Translations under genes and position numbers: made by a program
Part shown: piece by piece, positions 58,222 to 64,000 of the stretch
Layout: every line of letters starts with the position of its first letter
How positions within the stretch are numbered: the first letter of the stretch is position 1
Notes under the pieces: generated by a model
What the model was told of the DNA's origin: nothing
Seen by the model: the letters and a program-made list of their open reading frames with translations, nothing else
Database searches by the model: none
Source: Epilithonimonas zeae
GTDB taxonomy: Bacteria > Bacteroidota > Bacteroidia > Flavobacteriales > Weeksellaceae
Assembly: GCF_023278365.1 (NCBI RefSeq)
Contig: NZ_CP075338.1
Location: forward strand, 1,798,001 to 1,862,000
Length of the DNA stretch: 64,000 bases
Reading direction: 5' to 3'

Positions 58222-58731
58222 ATGAGCGAAACAATTGCTTTTAAACCTGAGAGTTTAGCACAGGTTCATAAAATTATCGCAAGATATCCGGAAGGCAGAC
58301 AAAAATCTGCGTTGATTCCTGTCTTGCACATTGCACAGAAAGAATTCGATGGTTGGTTGGCAGTTCCAGTGATGGATTATGTGGCAGAATTATTGAGTAT
58401 CACGCCAATCGAAGTATATGAAGTTGCGACTTTCTATACAATGTTCAATATGAAGCCGGTGGGGAAATATGTTTTGGAAGTTTGCAGAACCGGACCTTGT
58501 ATGTTGAACGGAAGTGATAATATCTTAGACCATATTCGTAAAAAACTGAATATTAAAGATGGAGAAACTTCCGAAGACGGGCTATTCACTTTGAAACCTG
58601 CCGAATGTCTTGGAGCTTGTGGATATGCACCAATGATGCAGTTGGGTAAATTCTTTCACGAAAATTTAACAATAGAAAAAGTTGACGAGATTCTTGACCT
58701 TTGCAGACAAGGAGCCATCGCTTTAGATTAA
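58222..58731 (+). CDS. nuoE: NADH-quinone oxidoreductase subunit E
   Basis: NuoE (24-kDa homolog) holds a [2Fe-2S] cluster in the NADH-oxidising tip. The 169-residue thioredoxin-like protein has the ligands in VCRTGPCML and AECLGACGYAPM, giving the Cys-x4-Cys and Cys-x3-Cys pairs. It precedes nuoF by 10 bases. Confidence 0.96.
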   Translation: MSETIAFKPESLAQVHKIIARYPEGRQKSALIPVLHIAQKEFDGWLAVPVMDYVAELLSITPIEVYEVATFYTMFNMKPVGKYVLEVCRTGPCMLNGSDNILDHIRKKLNIKDGETSEDGLFTLKPAECLGACGYAPMMQLGKFFHENLTIEKVDEILDLCRQGAIALD

Positions 58732-58741
58732 TATTAAAGAA

Positions 58742-60097
58742 ATGGGTAAAAAACTTTTACTTAAAAATGCACATATAGAGGGAATTCGTTATTTCGAAAC
58801 TTACCGTAAACACGGAGGTTATGAAGCTGCGGAAAAAGCTCTTAAAATGAAACCTGAAGAAATCCTGGAAGAAGTTAAAACTTCCGGACTTCGTGGTCGT
58901 GGTGGCGCTGGTTTCCCTACTGGAATGAAGTGGAGTTTCTTGGCTAAGCCGGAAGGCGTTCCAAGACACTTAGTCGTAAATGCTGACGAATCTGAACCAG
59001 GTACTTTCAAAGACAGATATCTGATGGAATTTCTTCCTCATCTTTTGATTGAAGGAATGTTGATTTCATCTTACACTTTAGGTTCTAATACATCCTATAT
59101 ATATATAAGAGGAGAATATTCTTGGATTCCTGATATTTTGGAAGAAGCAATCGAAGAAGCGAAAGCGGCTGGATTTCTTGGAAAAAATATATTAGGAACT
59201 GGTTTTGATTTGGAAATCTATGTCCAAAGAGGTGGTGGCGCTTACATCTGCGGTGAAGAAACGGCATTGCTTGAATCTCTTGAAGGCAGAAGAGGAAATC
59301 CAAGACTTAAACCACCTTTCCCTGCTGTAAAAGGACTTTGGGAAAGACCAACGGTTGTGAACAATGTTGAATCTATTGCAGCTGTTGTTCCAATCATCGA
59401 AATTGGCGGTGCTGAATATGCTAAAATCGGCGTTGGAAGGTCAACAGGAACTAAATTGATTTCTGCCTGCGGTAACATCAAAAAACCAGGCGTTTATGAA
59501 ATCGATATGACCATTACGGTTGAAGAATTCATTTATTCTGATGAATATTGTGGGGGAATCCCAAATGGTAAAAAGCTGAAAGCTTGTATTCCTGGTGGAA
59601 GTTCTGTTCCAATTGTTCCAGCTAATCTTTTATTGAAAACTATCAATGGTGAACCAAGATATATGAATTATGAATCTCTTGCTGACGGTGGTTTTGCTAC
59701 CGGAACGATGATGGGTTCAGGAGGATTTATTGTTTTGGATGAAGATCAATGTGTGGTAAATCATACAATGACTTTAGCAAGATTCTACAACCACGAGAGC
59801 TGTGGTCAATGTACGCCTTGCCGTGAGGGAACGGGTTGGATGTACAAAATCCTGAAAAAAATAGAAAAAGGAGAAGGAAAAATGGAAGACATCGATTTGC
59901 TTTGGGACATCCAGAGAAAAATCGAAGGGAATACTATCTGTCCTTTAGGAGATGCTGCTGCCTGGCCGGTTGCTGCTGCTATCAGACACTTCAGAGATGA
60001 GTTTGAATGGCATGTGAACAACCCAGAGTTGAGCCAGACTCAAAATTACGGAATTGCCAACTATGCTGACCCAATACCAGCAGTGGCTAACAATTAA
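58742..60097 (+). CDS. nuoF: NADH-quinone oxidoreductase subunit F
   Basis: NuoF binds NADH, FMN and a [4Fe-4S] cluster. The 451-residue protein has GLRGRGGAGFPTGMKW (NADH/FMN), NADESEPGTFKDR, GAYICGEETALLESLEG and the cluster ligands ESCGQCTPCREG, with a later Cys in NTICPLGDAAAWP. Complete and normal in length. Confidence 0.97.
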   Translation: MGKKLLLKNAHIEGIRYFETYRKHGGYEAAEKALKMKPEEILEEVKTSGLRGRGGAGFPTGMKWSFLAKPEGVPRHLVVNADESEPGTFKDRYLMEFLPHLLIEGMLISSYTLGSNTSYIYIRGEYSWIPDILEEAIEEAKAAGFLGKNILGTGFDLEIYVQRGGGAYICGEETALLESLEGRRGNPRLKPPFPAVKGLWERPTVVNNVESIAAVVPIIEIGGAEYAKIGVGRSTGTKLISACGNIKKPGVYEIDMTITVEEFIYSDEYCGGIPNGKKLKACIPGGSSVPIVPANLLLKTINGEPRYMNYESLADGGFATGTMMGSGGFIVLDEDQCVVNHTMTLARFYNHESCGQCTPCREGTGWMYKILKKIEKGEGKMEDIDLLWDIQRKIEGNTICPLGDAAAWPVAAAIRHFRDEFEWHVNNPELSQTQNYGIANYADPIPAVANN

Positions 60098-60131
60098 GAA
60101 AAGAATTTGAGTTTTCAAATTCAATAAAATA

Positions 60132-61010
60132 ATGAAGAAGTTCTTTGAATTAGTTTTTGTATTTTTTGTAGGATTGAATTGTGTTTTTGGGCAAAAAGAT
60201 TCTTTATTAAGAGATATTGAAGAAGTCAACCCAATTTTATGTTTTGGACAACCTATTAATAAAAGTTTCAAAAAAGGGACAATGTTCGTTTTTTGGGGTT
60301 GGAACAGAGCGGGATTCAGCAAGTCTGATATCCGTTTCAAAGGAAATGGTTATGATTTTACTTTGAATAATGTGGTGGCACACGACAGACCATCAGAATT
60401 AAGTATGGCGTATATTGACCCGACAAGGCTTTCTATACCTCAGTTTAATTTTAGATTTGCTTATTTCTTAAAGGATAATTTAGCATTAGTCCTGTCACAA
60501 GACCATATGAAATATGTGATGGACCAAAATCAGATTGCAAATTTCAGCGGTCATATTTCTGACCCGACATATGCAGGAATGGTTCAGAATGGTCAGGTTA
60601 ATCTATCGGATGAACAGTTTCTGACGTTCGAACATACAGATGGACTGAATTATGTGAATCTTGGTCTTGAGAAATACAAAAATCTATCAAGCAAAAAGAA
60701 CTTTGACATCTTTTGGGCTTACGGTGGCGGAATAGGTGCTCTGATGCCGAAAAGTAATGTGAAGTTGTTCGGAAACGAGAGAAGTGACAGATACCATTTA
60801 GCAGGATTTGGACTAGATGCAAGAACAAGTATCAACGCTGTTTTTTGGAACCATATAATGGCAAGAGTAGAAGGAAAATTTGGTTATATCAATATGCCGG
60901 ATATCAAAACTACTCTTAATAATAAACCTGATAAAGCCAGTCAGGACTTTGTATTCTACCAGGTTAATTTTGGTGTTGGATATGTTTTTAATAGAAAATT
61001 AAAGAATTAG
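60132..61010 (+). CDS. Predicted outer-membrane beta-barrel protein inside the nuo operon
   Basis: The 292-residue protein has a signal peptide ending NCVFGQ, then alternating-strand sequence with many aromatics (MFVFWGWNRAGFS, IPQFNFRFAYFLKDNLALVLSQ, FDIFWAYGGGIGALMP, ILMARVEGKFGYINM-like strands). Its last strand, QVNFGVGYVFNRKLKN, ends in the manner of outer-membrane barrels. It has no link to complex I subunits. It lies 34 bases after nuoF and 99 before nuoG, on the same strand. Its function is not recognised. Confidence 0.85.
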   Translation: MKKFFELVFVFFVGLNCVFGQKDSLLRDIEEVNPILCFGQPINKSFKKGTMFVFWGWNRAGFSKSDIRFKGNGYDFTLNNVVAHDRPSELSMAYIDPTRLSIPQFNFRFAYFLKDNLALVLSQDHMKYVMDQNQIANFSGHISDPTYAGMVQNGQVNLSDEQFLTFEHTDGLNYVNLGLEKYKNLSSKKNFDIFWAYGGGIGALMPKSNVKLFGNERSDRYHLAGFGLDARTSINAVFWNHIMARVEGKFGYINMPDIKTTLNNKPDKASQDFVFYQVNFGVGYVFNRKLKN

Positions 61011-61109
61011 AATATACATTGAGTTATATTTTAAAATATAAATAGAATTGACAAAAGATTTAGACTAAGATTTATTTGAATCTAAAATCTAAATCTAAAA
61101 TCTTGAAAT
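61011..61109. repeat. Degenerate word repeat spacer before nuoG
   Basis: The 99-base AT-rich spacer ends with repeats of AATCTAAAATCTAAATCTAA type, the same words as at 58180-58220. No gene or clear promoter is seen. Confidence 0.6.
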
Positions 61110-62129
61110 ATGAGCGAAGAAGTCAAAAAATTTAAAGTTACCATAGACGGACAAACTACCGAAGTTTTGCCTGGCACTTCTATTCTGGAAGCAGCTAGAC
61201 AAATCGGTGGAAAATCTGTACCTCCTGCAATGTGCTACTACAGCAAATTGGAAACCAGTGGTGGGAGATGTAGAACGTGCCTTGTAGAAGTTTCCAAAGG
61301 TTCTGAGGCAGACCCAAGACCAATGCCAAAATTGGTAGCGAGCTGTAGAACTGGTGTTATGGACGGAATGGAAGTGAAAAACTTAACTTCTGAAAAAGCG
61401 CAGGAAGGTAGAAAAGCTGTTACAGAATTCCTTTTGGTAAATCACCCATTGGATTGCCCTGTTTGTGACCAAGCTGGAGAATGTCATCTTCAGGATTTGG
61501 GTTACGAACACGGAAATCTTGAAACCAGAACAGAATTTGAGAGAAATACTTACGATGCAGACGACATTGGTCCATATATCAAACTGAATATGAACCGTTG
61601 TATTCTTTGCGCAAGATGCGTTTTGGCTGCGAATCAATTAACTGAGAAAAGAGAACACGGAATCCTTTACAGAGGTGACCATGCAGAGATTTCAACGATG
61701 TTGAACAAAGCTTTGGATAATGATTTCATCGGTAACGTGATTGATGTGTGTCCGGTGGGAGCTTTGACAGACAGAACTGCTAGATTTGCAAGCAGAGTTT
61801 GGTTTACGAAGCCTTACAATGCGACTTGTACGTGTACAAAATGTAGCGGAAAAGCTGTACTTTGGATGAAAGGTGATGAAGTGGTAAGAGTAACAGCCAG
61901 AAAAGACCAATACGGTGAGGTTGAAGACTGGATTTGCAACGAGTGTCGTTTTGAGAAAAAAGATACTGCACTTTGGAACATCGAAGGACCAAGACATATC
62001 GATAGACATTCTGTGATTTCTCTTAATCACTATGAGAAAAAAACAGACAGCTACAATGTTTTGGATAATCCGGAAGCCAAAGAAATTGGTGTAGCAGACG
62101 AAAAAGAAATTGAAAAATTAGATAGTTAA
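61110..62129 (+). CDS. nuoG: NADH-quinone oxidoreductase subunit G, short form
   Basis: The 339-residue protein has the N-terminal NuoG cluster domains: a [2Fe-2S] site (CYYSKLETSGGRCRTC, plus Cys in VASCRTG), the His/Cys-ligated site HPLDCPVCDQAGECHLQD, a 4Fe-4S set NRCILCARCV with DVCPVGAL, and the start of the molybdopterin-like domain with CTCTKCSG and WICNECRF. It stops there, lacking the ~500-residue remainder present in E. coli NuoG. The ending DSYNVLDNPEAKE...KLDS looks natural, not frameshifted. Confidence 0.94.
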   Translation: MSEEVKKFKVTIDGQTTEVLPGTSILEAARQIGGKSVPPAMCYYSKLETSGGRCRTCLVEVSKGSEADPRPMPKLVASCRTGVMDGMEVKNLTSEKAQEGRKAVTEFLLVNHPLDCPVCDQAGECHLQDLGYEHGNLETRTEFERNTYDADDIGPYIKLNMNRCILCARCVLAANQLTEKREHGILYRGDHAEISTMLNKALDNDFIGNVIDVCPVGALTDRTARFASRVWFTKPYNATCTCTKCSGKAVLWMKGDEVVRVTARKDQYGEVEDWICNECRFEKKDTALWNIEGPRHIDRHSVISLNHYEKKTDSYNVLDNPEAKEIGVADEKEIEKLDS

Positions 62130-62176
62130 TAAAAATTTAAACTCAATTTGAACTTTAAATTTTGAACTTATAAAAT

Positions 62177-63241
62177 ATGGAATTACTAACTTTTAAAATC
62201 ATATTAGTATTGGCGCTGTTCCTTTTGGCACTTACTATTGCTGCCTACTCTACTTGGGCAGAAAGAAAAGTGGCGTCGATAATGCAAGACCGTATCGGAC
62301 CAAACAGAGCGGGACCTTTCGGGCTATTACAACCGTTGGCAGATGGTGGTAAATTTTTCTTCAAAGAAGATTTTACACCTCAAAATGCAGAAAAGTTCCT
62401 CTTCATTTTAGGCCCATCTTTGGTAATGTTTATTTCATTGATTACCGGAGCAGTAATTCCTTGGGGAAAAACATTGAATTTCGGAGGTATTTCTTACGAT
62501 TTACAGGTTGCTAATATCGATGTTGGTGTATTGTTCATCATAGGAATGGCTTCTATCGGAGTTTATGGAATTATGATTGGAGGTTGGGCTTCCAACAACA
62601 AATATTCATTATTAGGTGCCATCAGAGCGTCTTCTCAGATGATTTCTTACGAATTGGCAATGGGATTATCATTGTTGTCAATCATTATGATGTCCGGAAG
62701 TTTGGATTTAAAATTAATTACAGAAGCACAATCTGCTGGGAAAATTTGGGGATTCATTCCTGCCATTTCCGGAATCAACTGGAATATCCTTTATCAACCT
62801 TTAGCTTTCCTGATATTTTTCATTGCTGCAATGGCAGAAACCAACCGTCACCCATTCGATTTACCTGAATGTGAATCTGAATTGGTAACTGGTTATTCTA
62901 CCGAATATTCGTCAATGAAATTAGGACTGTATATGTTTGGAGAATATGTGAATATGTTTATCTCCAATGCATTTATGGTGGTTCTTTTCTTCGGAGGTTA
63001 CAATTATCCCGGAATCGATTGGGTAACTCACAACTGGGGAGAGAATATTGCAGGTGTTTTGAGTATCCTAGCTTTCTTAACAAAAACAATCATCGGAATT
63101 TTGATCTTTATGTGGATCAGATGGACACTTCCGAGATTCAGATATGACCAATTGATGCACCTTGGATGGAAGACTTTGATTCCTTTAGCTTTGGTGAATC
63201 TAATTGCTACAGGTGCTGTGATTTTAGCATTTGGAAATTAA
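62177..63241 (+). CDS. nuoH: NADH-quinone oxidoreductase subunit H
   Basis: NuoH joins the peripheral arm to the membrane arm and forms part of the quinone channel. The 354-residue protein has eight or more helices with AERKVASIMQDRIGPNRAGPFGLLQPLADGGKFFFKED in pieces, ETNRHPFDLPECESELVTGY and RWTLPRFRYDQLMHLGWK. All are conserved. The spacer before it (47 bases) carries AACTTTAAATTTTGAACTT-like words. Confidence 0.97.
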   Translation: MELLTFKIILVLALFLLALTIAAYSTWAERKVASIMQDRIGPNRAGPFGLLQPLADGGKFFFKEDFTPQNAEKFLFILGPSLVMFISLITGAVIPWGKTLNFGGISYDLQVANIDVGVLFIIGMASIGVYGIMIGGWASNNKYSLLGAIRASSQMISYELAMGLSLLSIIMMSGSLDLKLITEAQSAGKIWGFIPAISGINWNILYQPLAFLIFFIAAMAETNRHPFDLPECESELVTGYSTEYSSMKLGLYMFGEYVNMFISNAFMVVLFFGGYNYPGIDWVTHNWGENIAGVLSILAFLTKTIIGILIFMWIRWTLPRFRYDQLMHLGWKTLIPLALVNLIATGAVILAFGN

Positions 63242-63376
63242 AAAAATTGTCCGAAGCTAGATGATGGAAGTCAGAAGATTGTAATTCGGAAACAATTCAA
63301 AATTGAAAATAAAATACGCATAAAGTTTGAAATATCGGACATCCAACTTCCGACTTCAGACCAAAAAAATATAAAA
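63242..63376. repeat. Spacer between nuoH and nuoI with degenerate inverted words
   Basis: The 135 bases contain TCCGAAGCTAGATGATGGAAGTCAGAAG-type words near the start and, inverted, GGACATCCAACTTCCGACTTCAG near the end, so the two ends can pair imperfectly. No coding frame is supported. Confidence 0.6.
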
Positions 63377-63934
63377 ATGAAACTTACTAATAGATCAAAA
63401 GTTGTTTCTAACAAAGAAATGACTCTGGGTGAAAAAATCTATTTGCCGGCGATTTTCAAAGGTATGGGAATCACTTTCAAGCACGCTGTAAGAACTGTGT
63501 TGAAAGGTGCTCCTGCAGTATATTCTTATCCGGAGGTTCAGAAACCGAGAGCAGAAATCTGGAGAGGACAGCACGTTTTGAAGCGTGATGAAGAAGGTAG
63601 AGAGAGATGTACAGCTTGCGGACTTTGTGCAGTGGCTTGTCCTGCAGAAGCGATAACAATGACAGCTGCTGAAAGAACTAAAGACGAGAAACACCTTTAC
63701 AGAGAAGAGAAATATGCATCGATCTATGAAATCAATATGTTGAGATGCATCTTCTGCGGAATGTGTGAAGAAGCTTGTCCAAAATCTGCTATCTATCTTA
63801 CAGACAGATTGGTAGATGTAGAACAAAACAGAAATTCTTTCATCTATGGAAAAGAAAAATTGGTCGAAAAAATTAATGCAAGGATTGATATCACAGAGAG
63901 ACAATCTGAAAAACAAAAAAAGGCAGTAAAATAA
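63377..63934 (+). CDS. nuoI: NADH-quinone oxidoreductase subunit I
   Basis: NuoI carries clusters N6a and N6b. The 185-residue protein has two ferredoxin motifs, CTACGLCAVACPAEAI and CIFCGMCEEACPKSAI, eight Cys in all, preceded by YSYPEVQKPRAEIWRGQHVLKR. A basic C-terminal tail follows. The stop codon overlaps the nuoJ start by one base (TAATG). Confidence 0.97.
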   Translation: MKLTNRSKVVSNKEMTLGEKIYLPAIFKGMGITFKHAVRTVLKGAPAVYSYPEVQKPRAEIWRGQHVLKRDEEGRERCTACGLCAVACPAEAITMTAAERTKDEKHLYREEKYASIYEINMLRCIFCGMCEEACPKSAIYLTDRLVDVEQNRNSFIYGKEKLVEKINARIDITERQSEKQKKAVK

Positions 63935-64000
63935 TGGACCAGATTTTATTTTTTATCGTAGCGTTTATCGCCATTGCAAGTGCTGTTTACTTTGTATTTG
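63934..64000 (+). CDS. nuoJ: NADH-quinone oxidoreductase subunit J, partial
   Basis: Only 22 residues are inside the window (MDQILFFIVAFIAIASAVYF and onward), a first membrane helix as expected for NuoJ. The identity comes mainly from position directly after nuoI with a TAATG overlap. Confidence 0.85.
   Translation, partial: MDQILFFIVAFIAIASAVYFVF

Noticed and set aside
63395-63916. 173-codon minus-strand open frame
   Set aside because: Antisense to nuoI; Ser/Phe/Cys-rich shadow of the ferredoxin motifs.
1-64000. tRNA, rRNA or tmRNA genes
   Set aside because: I looked through the intergenic stretches for T-loop and acceptor patterns and saw none; tRNAscan-SE would settle this.

Overview
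The window is chromosomal DNA from a low-GC member of the Bacteroidota, most likely a Weeksellaceae flavobacterium close to Chryseobacterium, Epilithonimonas or Kaistella. This rests on several features: C-terminal type IX secretion (T9SS) sorting domains, Bacteroidota-type -7 boxes (TAnnTTTG) upstream of many genes, absence of Shine-Dalgarno sequences, a carboxypeptidase-like TonB-dependent receptor, SDR-type threonine dehydrogenase, a fused UMP synthase and a probable sulfonolipid gene pair. I found no rRNA, tRNA or CRISPR array.

Layout. 1-13 kb is mainly housekeeping: the start of an ALDH7 dehydrogenase, era, a DHH phosphoesterase, a lipoprotein/hydrolase/DUF1304 operon, an orphan ExbD, a tilS-dsbD-GNAT operon, an OmpA lipoprotein, an O-methyltransferase and an NlpC/P60 hydrolase. 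13-24 kb carries a TonB receptor, a NeuD-type acyltransferase, kdsA, DUF1697, a large DUF2723 (GT-C type) membrane protein, and a CysK-like enzyme followed by an alpha-oxoamine synthase, which together look like the first steps of sulfonolipid (capnine) synthesis. 24-29 kb is more accessory. It holds a RelE/ParE-type module and an intact-looking IS3-family element that split a membrane-protein gene. The 3-bp target duplication is visible and the original gene can be rebuilt in frame. 29-34 kb holds tag, a eukaryote-like OPRT-OMPDC fusion, a GIY-YIG gene enclosed by perfect 28-bp inverted repeats, and an M1-peptidase-like protein that has lost its zinc site and continues into a beta-barrel.

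34-47 kb is a cell-surface region. It contains a three-gene operon (small T9SS protein, YadA-head-like repeat protein, T9SS-exported zinc protease) transcribed away from a TPR-histidine kinase/LuxR response regulator pair, three paralogous T9SS proteins, and a 1080-residue outer-membrane protein. 47-55 kb returns to metabolism: sulfurtransferase, threonine dehydrogenase, metallophosphoesterase, a KAS III-like enzyme, YigZ and a YugP-type peptidase. From 55.3 kb to the edge runs the complex I operon nuoA-B-C-D-E-F-[outer-membrane protein]-G-H-I-J, with an unrelated predicted outer-membrane protein gene between nuoF and nuoG and a short NuoG.

Intergenic DNA is unusually patterned. There are three copies of one terminator-like hairpin, two copies of a diverged ~80-90 bp element, a 7-bp tandem array abutting a start codon, a 27-bp tandem duplication, a perfect 32-bp palindrome, and spacers in the nuo operon built of short degenerate repeated words.

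The strongest candidates for a poorly described system are the inverted-repeat GIY-YIG unit (31134-31581) and the surface-protein/two-component cluster (34.5-40.5 kb). Both are inferences from sequence architecture only.
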